In this document: positions 22,925 to 33,658 of the stretch, piece after piece
How the letters are laid out: each line of letters begins with the position of its first letter
How positions within the stretch are numbered: position 1 is the stretch's first letter
DNA from: Steinernema hermaphroditum
Taxonomy: Eukaryota > Nematoda > Chromadorea > Rhabditida > Steinernematidae
Reading direction: 5' to 3'
Assembly: GCA_030435675.1 (NCBI GenBank)
Contig: CM059624.1
Span: 8,518,769 to 8,582,768 of the forward strand
Length of the DNA: 64,000 nt
Program-made: the position numbers and the translations under genes
The notes under the pieces: model-generated
Told to the model about the DNA's origin: nothing
Seen by the model: only the letters and a program-made list of their open reading frames with translations
The model's database searches: none

Positions 22925-24114
22925 TACTCGCCGTCAAAAAAAAACAAAGTCCGCACGTTCGGTCAGGGTGCGTGTGGTCTCCCCGATTTACAAGGGAAAA
23001 CCTGACTTGAGCATCATAGAAGCTCGATTTCTTTGCGCCTGTGGCGTTTCGTCGAAATCCGTCAAATACAAGTTGTTCGCTAGTGTCCAGAGCGCCGCTT
23101 GTGCCAAATTTCGCTGAGAACCGTTCGCTCTTTCTGTACGAAAAAGTGTCTTTTCTCCGTGACTAAGTCTATTTTCCACGTTACAGGGAAATTTCAGGAC
23201 AGGTTTCTGAGCAAAATGGTAACATTCCCCCGGTATGTGATCACAATCTATTGCAGACTTTCGCTTCTGCCGAAATCTGATAGCTCGGGATCATGCAAGA
23301 CGAGCTCTACTTGTGCATTGTCGTAGAGAGCGGACTATTCTTCGATTCTCATAGCATGCTCGTACCTAGAGATGGAATACCACACGCAACGGCTAGAGCA
23401 TACATGGCCAGAATAAGCACGGATATCGTTTGCCTAATTTGCTTCGCCAGTGCGCATAGAGTAGTTAAATAATTAATCTACACTTTCGTTACCGGATACC
23501 GCAACTTTCAATTCAAAAATTGAGAGAAAATCCAACGGCTGACTCCAACCGGCTGGGCCAACCGGTTGGAGCCAGCCGTTGGATTTCCTTCCGATTTTTG
23601 CATCCAAAGTTTCGAAATCTGAATTCGAAAGTGTAGATCAATTATTTAACTACTCTATGCACACTGGCGAAGCAAATTTAGCCACCGATATTCGTGCTTA
23701 TTCTGTCCATGTATGCTCCAGCCGTTGCGTGTGGCATTCCATCTCTGCTCGTACCTGTCAGATTCCGTAACCGTCACGATCGGTGATAGATTGTGATCGC
23801 ATACAGAACGAATTGCTGCCATTTTGCCGATAAAACAGTTCCGAAATATCTATGCAGCATCTAAATGAGACCTAGTCACGGAGAAAAGACACTTTTTCGC
23901 ACGAAAAGAGCGCACGGTTCGCAGCGAAATTTGGCACGAGCGGCGCTTTGGTCACTAGCGAACAATTTGTATTTGACGGATTTCGACTAAACGCCACAGG
24001 CGCAGAGAAATCGAGCTTCTATGATGCTCAAGTCAGGTTTTCCCTTGTAAATCGGGGAGACCACACGCACCCTGACCGAACGTGCGGACTTTGTTTTTTT
24101 TTTGACGGCGAGTA
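22925..24114. mobile_element. 1.2 kb palindromic (fold-back) element with TA flanks
   Basis: The whole element is an inverted repeat. The left arm begins tactcgccgtc and the right arm ends gacggcgagta, each next to TA. The arms match across roughly 250 bp at each end and again through the centre. The middle (about 23530-23582) is a near-perfect hairpin around ccaaccggctgggccaaccgg. It has no coding capacity. The TA flanks suggest Tc1/mariner-type mobilisation. Confidence 0.85.
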
Positions 24115-24251
24115 TATATATCGGTTTCCCCGTTTATAGACGACATACCGTACACACTTTGAGGACAACAACAATGAGAGGTCCCAGCTAGACCGCGTAA
24201 CAACAGAAGGCAGAATAAATACAACTGGTTTTGTACATTCTCGACAGCCGC

Positions 24252-24527
24252 TCATCCCATTATGTGAGTGATGTGGCCGGATTCGCCGTTGGCACACCGG
24301 ACGCAGATGCTCCTCTTCGGCGGGGCTGGAGCCGAGAGTTGTCCTCTGGTCACAGAGCTTTCGCATGGTCGTTTTAGGGCTGAACAATGGACATTCATGA
24401 GGAAAAGACGTACCTGGAACTTACGAGGCTGTGATGCAGTAGCCCCCTCGAAAATAGTCCCGCTCTCCGGCGACACTTCGTAGGTTCTCTTGCGGTTGAC
24501 CATCGAACGTACAAAATCGACCAGCAT
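24252..24527 (-). CDS. Small hypothetical protein
   Basis: Open from the ATG at 24527 to the stop at 24252 (91 residues). A 48 bp intron with gtaagt donor inside (after SQP) would instead give about 75 residues. The end reads KRSICVRCANGESGHIT. No family is recognised. Support comes from codon use and the good donor/acceptor pair only. Confidence 0.4.
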   Translation of the reverse strand: MLVDFVRSMVNRKRTYEVSPESGTIFEGATASQPRKFQVRLFLMNVHCSALKRPCESSVTRGQLSAPAPPKRSICVRCANGESGHITHIMG

Positions 24528-25124
24528 CTCTAGGCAGCGAGCAAAGCGGCTAAATCACTGAAACTACACTCGTCCAAGTCGTTATCGGAGCAGCGACGCC
24601 GTCAGACGCTGCACTACTGATAACAAAGTAGGTGTCGGTGGAGTTATATGTATCCAATGGTAATGTGTTTACTACTCAACGAGGAAGCCAAAAACAAGGA
24701 GCGAGCAGATCACCCGGCTTACGGCGACAGAACGACTTGTGCGGAAGCAGAAGCCCTCGTCAAAAACAAAGAGGCGCACGTGTGACCGACACGGCGCGCG
24801 TCCCATCAATCTGGACGACTCGCTCAGAACAGGATGCTGTGGCACGCAAAATATTATCGCCCGGCGCACAGTCTCACAAACATCCGGGGGCGCCAACCTT
24901 AGGTGCAACAGTAAGACAACGAGGGGATTCAGGGCATTCCGTTCGAGGCTCAATGCGATTTCCTTTGGACTCTCGACGAAGGAACGTAGATGTCGCCAAG
25001 GAGGAGGCTGTCACCGATTAGAAATAATTTATGAAACTTATTAGAGTTATTATTACGCGTTTCGAAGGCACATCACAACAGATCATCCCGTAACTACTGT
25101 AGCACCCTACATCCTGAATCCGGC
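24528..25124. other. Intergenic, no gene seen
   Basis: Spacer between two minus-strand genes. Short open frames on both strands are not convincing. It contains the 3' untranslated region of the RAP gene. Confidence 0.4.
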
Positions 25125-26235
25125 CTAGAGTTCACTATGGCGGACTTTCTCGTGCAGATACGATTCCAGCTTCTTGAGCTTCCGCTCCATGCGGGCCTGC
25201 CTCTCCTCGAAGTCGTCGAGCACGTCTCCACTCATCCGATTCTTCGATCCGGCGTGCAGCTCGCGGGCCACTCCCATCTCCTCCTTGTGGAACTCGAGTT
25301 TGGACAACTGCTTCTCGAAGTGCTTCAGCTCCATCTTGATCGATTCGAGCTCGTGCGGTTGGAACTGGCGATTTGAAAGGGCCTAGAAGGCTGAGGGTCC
25401 AACGCCTGTAACTTCCCCTACCGTATTCCAGAGCTCCTGGACCTTTCGGTTCTCGAAGGGCGTCTCCTTGAGTTTCACGATCTTGCTGTGGAGGTGCTCG
25501 AGGTTCTCCTCGAGCTCCTTGTTCGTGTCCTTGAGGGCTTTGGCCCTTTCGCCCTGCTTCTCAGCCCGGATGTCGTTCTCCTCCCGGTGGTCGTGTTCCC
25601 GCAGTCCTTCTTCGTATTCTCCCAGCCTCTGCTCGTGGTCCTTCAGTTCCTGGTACAGGGCTACGGTCATAGTGCAGTGGCTAGTGTCGAGCGGCACTTT
25701 GTACCTGTGAGCTGCGCAGCATTGAAGTCGGCGTTCTTGGCCGCCGTCCAGAGCTTCTCCAGCCGGCTGTCCTCGAAGGCCTCTTTCCGGAGCACGTCGT
25801 TATCGTGTTTCGTGTTGTGGATGTGCTCGTTGACGCTCTTGAACTTCTACAATACTCGTCTTAGAATCCACAGTCCTATCTTCCTCTTACACGCTTAAAG
25901 GCCTCCAGCGTTTTTGGCAAGTCGTATCGATCGAGCAGAAGCTCGAGCTTCTGGTCGATCATTCCCATTTCGTCTATTGTCTTCCCGTGGTGGTCCTGCT
26001 GCTTAGCGTTGAGGTAGAGATTGTCGAACTTCTCCAACTCTGTCTAAATCGGAACTCATGGAATCCCCCTGATCATCTGGTTTACCATAAGCCGTTCGCG
26101 ACGGCCTGTGTCCTGGAGGTGATGAAGGGCCTTCGACCACACATAGTTGAGCTTCTCAACGCGGAAGGGACCACTGGATTGCCCGAGGGCTACAGCCAGA
26201 GAAAACAGCGCGAGAAAGCACGGCCTGGGCAGCAT
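25125..26235 (-). CDS. LRPAP1: LDL-receptor-related protein-associated protein (RAP chaperone)
   Basis: ER chaperone that binds newly made LDL-receptor-family proteins and blocks premature ligand binding. Five exons (26235-26086, 26043-25891, 25846-25705, 25660-25422, 25382-25125) give 313 residues. A signal peptide (CFLALFSLAVALG) precedes the first RAP repeat, which has the family opening PFRVEKLNYVWSKA (human FRMEKLNQLWEKA). Later repeats show RLEKLWTAA-like and KVQELWNTV motifs. The C-terminal domain has ELKHFEKQLSKLEFH. The protein ends HSEL, an ER-retrieval signal equivalent to the human HNEL. Confidence 0.95.
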
Positions 26236-26534
26236 CGCGCGGAGAGACGGCGCTAACCCGGTGACCTCTATTGATCGCCGACCAACAGTCCTCAAACGAC
26301 AGAGGCGAAGGACGTTCGCTCTGAGATGCAACGATCTTCTTCTCCCCGCACTCTACAGTAACCTTCGTCCGTTCCGAAGCTCTGCAATTCCTTTCCTCAT
26401 GACAAACGCGATGTCCCCTCATCATTGCCTGTTTGGCTTTCCACAGCTGAGCCAACTCCACCCGATCCGTTTTCCGCTCCCGTCACTCCCACAGAGTGTC
26501 TCTTCTTCCGTAGGGTGTGGGAACAGTCAAAAAC

Positions 26535-27241
26535 ATGGCGACCGACGGCACGGATGCACGGGCGTTTGACCAGAACGACGTCAAGTACAAGGTCTTCTGC
26601 CGTCTTCTCCACGTCCGAGTAAGTTCCCCCTTCTTCCTGGCCACTCTCTGTTCAGTTCGCCGCCCGGATCGTCTCCGTCTTCCTCGTCCTCGCGATCGTC
26701 TTCAACCTCATCTTCTCGATGAACAAGTCCTCTACCGTAGTCCTTTATTCGTGGGTGACTGCGGCGTTTTCTATCGGGGTATACGGTAGTCTTCTCTACG
26801 CAGTCTTCAAGGAAAAGAAGATGTTCTGTCTTCCGTTCATTTTCGTCCAGGTGCGTTCCTTTTCCCAGCCAGAGCCCCAACGACCTTTAGGCTGCCGTCG
26901 TCGCCCTCACGGTCCTCTTCTTCTTCTCCTTTCTGATTGCCGTCGCGTCATCGGCATCAATGGTCCGCCACCTGCAGACAGACTTCTGGGACAACGGGGC
27001 CAGTGCCAACCTTTCAGAAAAGCAGAAACATGCAGGTACAAAATCCGCTTGGTTCCCTTGGTTCCCTTCACTGCGTTTAGAAGAAAAAGAGTTCGTCACT
27101 GCAGTGATCCTCGGCAATCTAGTCTTCATCGCTTTGGAAGCCTGGGTTCTGCATGTCATCTACCGCTTCTACATCTTCCTCCAAGACCGCGAGATCTCCT
27201 TCAACTTCAGTTTGGACACCGAATTCCAGATGACTTCTTGA
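26535..27241 (+). CDS. Four-pass membrane protein, possibly LAPTM-like
   Basis: Four exons (26535-26618, 26656-26850, 26891-27035, 27081-27241) give 194 residues. Four hydrophobic helices are visible: IVSVFLVLAIVFNLIF, VTAAFSIGVYGSLLYAV, VVALTVLFFFSFLIAVA and FVTAVILGNLVFIALEAW. A short N-terminal tail ends FCRLLHVR, reminiscent of nematode relatives of lysosomal LAPTM proteins. The C-terminus is acidic. No catalytic motif is present. The assignment rests on topology and the N-terminal Cys-Arg motif only. Confidence 0.75.
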
Positions 27242-27406
27242 TAAAAGTTTGCATTCTGTTTGCCTTCGATGTAGCGAAGACGACGAACTGTTTGTGCGTG
27301 GATTAGCGTCTCTGTGTTTCATGAAAGTCCTTTGTGGCGACCGAGGAGTCATGCATTAGACGTCCAGGGGCAATATGGTCAATCGTCTGTTTGGGTTCGC
27401 TTGAAG

Positions 27407-28193
27407 ATGCTTGGACTAGCGTTGAGACTGACGTTTTGTAAGTGGCCTCGATCGTGCTCCACTTCTCTTCTGTCAAGATGTAGCTTCTTCTGCAGCAGCG
27501 GTCCTCGGTCCTGTAGGGTTTCTGGAGGCGTCTTGCTGCAATGTCCAATACCCTTGCCATCTACAGTACAACTGGCCCTCTGCCACTGTCTGCGGTATGG
27601 GGGGACCCTGACTTTTATCCAACTGAGTTTAGAGTGTTCCTCCAATCAAGTTCTGCTCGGAGGGATGTGCTATCCCGTTATGAGTGCTCATCAGCCGTGC
27701 CTCATCAGCGAACAGTGTGCAGCACCTACTTTAGGATGCATCAATGGAGTGTGCACGCCTGTCCCAGTGTTGCCTATTGGTGAGCCATTTTGAGTGATAA
27801 GTGCCTAGTTGCAACAAATTCGAGAAGAGCCGAGAGTTCCTACACAACGCTTCTCTTTCCTGCTTAGAATGCATCCAAAGCCAAGTGCTCTATGGAGGGA
27901 TCTGCTACAACGTCGTACCTCTGGGCGCTAGATGCGTCGTCGACGTCCAGTGCTTCCCTCGGGGTCGATGCTCCCCCCAGAAGAGGTGTGAGCCCCTCAC
28001 TCCAGCGACGTGTCGCAACCCAGGAGAGCTTTTGGAGGTCCGCCAGGGACGCGTGGTGGATTGCAGCCGGGAGTGGTGTTCTCCGCACTTCTACTGCGAC
28101 CATGAGGCTCGAGTTTGCTGTGCGCCTCCCGAATTGGTCCCGGGAGCTCCCCAGGTGCCGACGAATAGCTCATCTTCCCGAATTGCTCTGTAA
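27407..28193 (+). CDS. Secreted cysteine-rich protein with EB-type modules (copy 1)
   Basis: Four exons (27407-27437, 27478-27594, 27633-27779, 27868-28193) give 206 residues. A hydrophobic N-terminus leads into EASCCNVQYPC and two EB-like modules: SNQVLLGGMCYPVM...CLISEQC, then SQVLYGGICYNVVPLGARC...DVQC. The frame may end at TAA 28193. A 33 bp intron with a good gtaaga donor could instead extend it to about 28320, adding a hydrophobic end that might be a GPI signal; that intron would be unusually short. It is a neighbour and distant paralogue of the next gene. Confidence 0.7.
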
Positions 28194-28537
28194 GATGCAC
28201 CAATTCCCCTCTGCTGTGCAGTGACTCTTCCTTCAGGTGCTCGCAGATGGTTCAGGTGTCGGTCCTCCTCACCTTGTTCCTCATCATTGAGTGCCGTTTA
28301 TTCGATAAATCGCTTCCTTAAATCACTTCTTGGTCCGTGTTTGATTTCAAAATTCCGAAATCGAAAATTCCGAACTCGTCATTAAGCCCTTGGTCACACA
28401 TTTTTCTTTACCTTTGCCTCCACTTCTCCGAGACACGTGTTTTGTTTGCAAGCGCCGCGTCAGGTCCTCGAGAGAACCAGTTTGGCCCTAGGCAATCGGC
28501 AACCAGATATGAGGTTGCGACCTTCCGGTCCTGCTCC

Positions 28538-28543
28538 TATAAA
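28538..28543 (+). promoter_or_regulatory. TATA box of the second EB-module gene
   Basis: TATAAA sits 41 bp before the ATG of the downstream gene. The spacing suits initiation just before the start codon, consistent with a strongly expressed secreted protein with its own promoter. Confidence 0.6.
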
Positions 28544-28584
28544 TGCCGGAGCCGCTGTACTCAGCTCACAGATCTCGCTCTACA

Positions 28585-29633
28585 ATGGACTCGCATCTAG
28601 GTTCGTCATTCCCCTCTTCGGCGAAGACCTCTTCTTTTCAGTCCTGCTGCTCGCCCTCCTTCTTTCCCTCGTGGCCGCGCAGTCTTGTCCGGCCAGCACG
28701 GCGCCCCTCCGAGGGGGAGTCACGTGCCAATTCGACCAACTCTGCACCGGCTATGACCAAAACGCCTTCTGCTACAGAGGCTTCTGCTGCTCTGAGCAGA
28801 ACTTCGGAGTCGGTCAGTGCGGGTTCCGTCAGTTCAAGATCAACGGCTTCTGCTACTCGGTCGCCTCCCACCTGCAGCGATGCGACCTCAGCGAGCAGTG
28901 CTCCTTCTCCGGGGGCCTTTGCCTCTCCAACGTCTGCCGTTGCAGCCCCGGACTCGTCTTCGCCAACAACCAATGCCAGCTCGACCCCAGCATCGTTCCC
29001 ACGCCCATGAATCGTGAGTTACCCTCGGCTCTCCCCGTAAGCGCTCTTCAGCCTGCAATGCCAACCAGGTGATGGTCCAGGGCAACTGCTACTCCATCTC
29101 CGGCGTCAACGGCCCCTGCATCTACGACGCCCAGTGCCAGGAGCCCGGCAACAACCAACTCTTCTGCCAACGAGGATTCTGCCAATACCGTACTTCGGGA
29201 TACGGTAAGGCGGTCTTTACTCTTTGTTCACACACCACCTCTTAAGCCACCTGTCAAGTAGCAAGGATGCAGCCCGAGATCGTCAATGGGATCGTCAAGA
29301 ACTGCCTGAGAGAGTATTGTAGCAGCGGATATCGGTAACCGCGGGCGGTCTCCCTGAAGATCGGTCCCTCCTTTCAGGTGCGAATATAATCGGAATTTCA
29401 ACGGAGGCCAATACATCTGCTGTGGCAGCTCCAGCTCTGCATTCTTCGGTAACCGCGACCCTCGAGAGCTCTTCACATCAGTATTTGCAGGGGTTGTGAA
29501 AATGTACCCGGGAACGAGCATGCCCCTCCAGTGCCACGCGGTCAACAGCTGCACCTTCGTCGACTTCCCCCACTGCGTCTTCTCCTCCCGCTACGGATAC
29601 AACGTCTGTTGCTCCAAGAGGAACTGCTCATAA
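28585..29633 (+). CDS. Secreted cysteine-rich protein with EB-type modules (copy 2)
   Basis: Six exons (28585-28600, 28642-29013, 29052-29204, 29247-29334, 29378-29448, 29491-29633) give 280 residues. The 16 bp first exon joins in frame to make a signal peptide (HLVLLLALLLSLVAAQS). More than twenty cysteines follow. EB-like units are visible at FKINGFCYSVASHLQRC...SEQC and QVMVQGNCYSIS...CIYDAQC. The end is a different Cys-rich module closing with YNVCCSKRNC. Such proteins are common in nematode cuticle and secretions; no specific role can be given. Confidence 0.82.
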
Positions 29634-30210
29634 CTCAGCGATTTGTACATAACCAGAGAAACTAATATATTACTTTGATATACGAGACGACAATGACTTG
29701 AAAAGTGGGCACAACCATGGAAGTTACGCAATCTTCTCACTTTTCGAAAAGTGATCGATTTTCCAAAAAACAAACAGAAAGAAATCTGCAAAATGTATTT
29801 GCACGACTTTAACGCACGACATGGACAGGCTCGTTGTGAGGTTTCGCTTCGGCACGCTTTTCGCAGTACGATGAGATAAAAAATACATTTTTTCGTTGGA
29901 AAGACCACGCCCTCTCCTGCGGGCGGTCTTCGAACGCTCCACTTGGTCTCTGAACATTTGGGCAATGTTTCTCGTGGTCGAACTATGATGTGTAAATCTG
30001 CGGTCGTTGCGGGACCAGTGAGTGATCCCGGATGTTCGGCGCTTCTTTTTCCGAATAGAGACGTCGGTGGAGACGGATGACTAGAACGATCGAAGAGGCG
30101 CCGAAGCGTCGCTACTCCACTCTCGCCTCCGGGCACGCAGAAGCCGCCAGCCGCAGATTCGATACTCATCAGTGCTTATCTCAGGTGGTCAAAGGAGGGA
30201 ATGCGAAGCG
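29634..30210. other. Intergenic, contains a GC hairpin
   Basis: A 192-codon minus-strand open frame crosses this region but lacks splice or family support. Near 29896-29930 there is a stem of aagacc / ggtctt with an inner gccc / gggc pair. It could be a structured RNA or chance. An acceptor-like atctcag at about 30182 lies upstream of TAPT1. Confidence 0.35.
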
Positions 30211-33200
30211 ATGACGGACCTGGACGACACTCCCGAGATGGTGATTCGAAGACGAAAGTCGGCGAAAGAAGCCGTGGACCCAGAAGAAAGCGAACTGGAG
30301 AACTCTCCGCAGCCGAAGGCTCCGATCCCTCTGTCTTCTAGAGAAGGTTCTCCGCGTGTCTGCAAGCAGTCGAAGGGGAATCGTTCGGTGAAGCTCGAAG
30401 AACCACTGGAAATAGATGTTGGAGTACGTGGAGCAGAGACGGAGCCCACCGAGCCGAGCGAAAAGCCTTCAGGAGAAGCTCCGATCGGGATCTTCGACTT
30501 CGTGTGGAAGGAGCTGACAAGGTTGGTGCCGCCGCTTGCTACTTCCAGCAGTTAAATTGACTCTCTAGAGGCTATAATCTAGAGAAGGATTCTTCGCGAT
30601 ACACTGAAAAAACGCGGAAGGTTTGCGCCTTCCTGTGGATCCCATACGAGTTGGAGTGTTTCCTCTTCTTCGGTTTTCTGCAATGCGTCGATGCCTTCTG
30701 TCATCTCATAACGTTTCTTCCAATACGTTTATTTGTAAGCTCATACACTCACACGCTCAACTGATCGGCTTTTTAGATGGCATTTGTCGGATTCGTGACG
30801 GGTAGAAGAAGTTGGACACCAGCGGTCACATGCGATTTCATAAAACTGCTGATCGTAGTCACCACGGCTTATATGACGCAGTATTTTGTGGACACGTCAA
30901 TGATTTATCACATAGTACGTGGCCAAAGCGTCATTAAGCTTTATATCTGTTACAACATGCTCGAAGTGGCGGATAAGTTATTCAGCAGCTTCGGACAGGT
31001 ACGTCTCTCCTTTTATTACTGACGTTTTAACACGCTTTTTCAGGACATATTGGATTCTTGTTTCTGGAAAGCTGTAGAAAATCCATTTTGTTTTTGGAGA
31101 TTCCTTCTCCACTTCGCAGGCTCTATATTGTACGCCTTTCTGCATTCCATTCTCGTCCTTCTTCAGGCACACTGTTAACTCTGTTACTCACAGCTGATTC
31201 GTTCTGTTCAGGCAACCTGTTTGAATGTAGCTTTCAACTCCCAGAACCAGGCCCTCTTGGCTATTATGCTGTCGAACAATTTCGTGGAATTGAAAGGGTC
31301 GGTGTTCAAGAAGCTGGGGAAGCCGAATCTTTTCCAGATGTCGTGCAGGTATTTATTCAAACACATTGTTTTCGTGTGAAGTTAGTTGTATTTAGTGATG
31401 TGCGCGAAAGGTTCCACATTTTGGTACTCTTGGTCGTCGTAGTTATGCGCAACATGATGGCCGTGAATTGGAACTTTGAGCATCTGATCGAGATGCTTCC
31501 CGATTTGGTTAGTTCAGCCTCTAACTAACAAGGAGAGGTCCCAAACTGTCCCACGCCGATTCGGCTGAAATTTGGCAGGGAGGGAGAGGTGCTAGAGTGT
31601 AGCAAAACCTGATAGGTTTCATCGGTGAATGGGGGTTTAAGCTGTACTTCATAGTTGATTTTGACCTTTTAATTGTAAGGTCTCTTGGTGCGATGTCCCT
31701 GAGGCCTCAAGACATACGGTATTCTTGTCAGTCTTTGTCGTTTTTTTGACTGGTTTTCTAAGGTTTTCGGCATTTAGAGCCAAAATTAACACTGCAAATT
31801 AACAGATATGTCCTTGTAGCAGGAAAATCGGCCAAAAAACGACAAAAACTGACACGAATACCGTATGTCTTGTGGCGTCAGGGATATCGCACCAGGACGC
31901 CTTACAATGACAGAGGACAAAATCACCTAGCTTTAATATCACCCAAAATGCGCAAACGATCTGCTGTTCGACCTGGAATTAATCCACAGTCCTTCTTAAA
32001 CGATTCGGGAGCGATTCATGAATCCGTTTTACCCGGAAGTTCTAGTAAATTTCGTGAAAAACGAAAAGCCGTCCGGGGTTACTCATATGTTAGTTTATAG
32101 TTTAAACCCCCATTCACCGATGAAACCTATCAGGTTTTGCTACACTCTAGCACCTCTCTCTTCCTGCCAAATTTCAGCCGAATCGGCGTGGGACAGTTTG
32201 GGACCTCTCCTTGTAAGTGTGGTTTCATGCATGCTCTTTAGGTATGTGTAATTTGCGGAGAATTGGGAGTGGACTGGCTGAAACATGCCTTCATCACTAA
32301 ATTTAACGAAATTAATGCTAAGGTTTACGAAGGTATGATGCGATAAGATTTAGGCGCAGGGTGACCAAATATGGGCATCTAGATAGACATCTAGAAAGTC
32401 AATTCCGATAGTGTCCGAACGTGAGACTGATCGGAAAGACGACGTCTGTCTACATTCCCTTTTGGCACATCCTATGCTATTTGTGGACTTCCAGATTTTA
32501 CAACAACTATCGCCTTTGACGTGGTGCGAGGACACGATGAAGGGGCCTATTCCGACTACTCCGATCAGGTCTCCCGAAGGATGGGATTCATTCCGATCCC
32601 ACTAACTGTGGTGCTCATTCGTGTCATTGGGCAGTCCATCAACATGGAAGGACGTGTCACCGTTTTTCTCTTCGGTCGGTTCATTCTTTTTCCAGAATTG
32701 ATGCGTTTCCAATTTTAGTGCTGACTTGGATCCTCATACTAACGGTCAAAATCTTAAATGGAATTGTAATTTACGGACAGGCCTGCAATCACGTCAAGAG
32801 ATACCGTAACCTACAAGCACAAGCGGAGTTCGACGTTTACCGCAGGCGAATGGTGACGAAGAAGAGCAAAAGCGTTCCTAATTCGCCAAGAATGAGCTTA
32901 ATTGACTTCTCAGGTATTCCTTGTTTTCTCTGTGTCCTCTTTCTAGCGAACTTTCGCGTTTTAGATGTGCTTCATCAGCCCGGTCCGTCTAAGGGATTCA
33001 CCATATCAGATGTCATAACCCAGTGGGACGAACTGTCAAGATCGGCCGCTGAAATAGGACAGAAAGAGGACCACAAAGAGCAGATGGTGGTTGAAGGGCT
33101 ATTGAGTGCTGAGCCACCGTCTCCGGCACCTCGAAGAACGCAGTCCATGATCTTCGTGCAGAACAGGCACACACGGGACAAGTCTCTCCCTCCCTCGACT

Positions 33201-33411
33201 GCGATACCCGAAGGTTTGCTGCTGGAAATGATCTTTGCTCACTATTTCCTTTTTTGCAGGCGAGGAGCGCGAAGATTCAGTGGAATCGCAGAAGGAGAAC
33301 GTGACGCAATTGAGTCCAAAGAGGAAGGTTCCCACGATCGAATGCGAAAGTCTGACGGACATCCAGGCGTACACTATGTTAGGGAAGGAAGCCGACGGAA
33401 TTCAGTCGTGA
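30211..33411 (+). CDS. TAPT1: TAPT1 family endoplasmic reticulum membrane protein
   Basis: Eleven exons give about 645 residues (human 567). TAPT1 is a multi-pass ER/Golgi-centrosome membrane protein linked to ciliogenesis and vesicle transport. Conserved blocks: WKELTRGYNLEKD, FLQCVDAFCHLITFLPIR, DFIKLLIVVTTAYMTQYF, YICYNMLEVADKL, AFNSQNQALLAIMLSNNF, ELKGSVFKKLGKPNLFQMSC and DWLKHAFITKFNEI. Exon 4 ends at 31166 with a GC donor (CAG|GCACAC); splicing there is required to keep the family sequence. Intron 31508-32241 contains a palindromic mobile element. The N- and C-terminal tails are hydrophilic and not conserved. Confidence 0.93.
31528..32214. mobile_element. 687 bp palindromic element inside a TAPT1 intron
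   Basis: The left end acaaggagaggtccc is matched inverted at the right end. Long arms match nearly throughout, including cattcaccgatgaaacctat and a second block with the ataccgta / tacggtat pair. There is no coding sequence. Because the host intron keeps its own donor (31508) and acceptor (before 32242), splicing should remove the element. Confidence 0.85.
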
Positions 33412-33658
33412 AATGCGAATTTCCGGCAGGGAGTGTCGCCAAGCGGAGGTTCTATGATGGGTGTTCACGAAGTGCTTAGCTTGTCAGAACTACGGGATTA
33501 TTTATCGGTGATTCAGTTGTATGTATCGACGGGAATATGTCTGTATATAAAAGTTGCCACGTTGAAAGGCGTATCTGAATTGGTCGATGCGGGTGCACTT
33601 CCGGCTTCCTTCCCTAAGGGAACCATGATGAACGAGTGTCAATTCCAGCGAAGGTGGG

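Noticed and set aside
29591..30169. 192-codon minus-strand open frame
   Set aside because: No family resemblance, no splice signals, and low-complexity Arg/Ser-rich translation.
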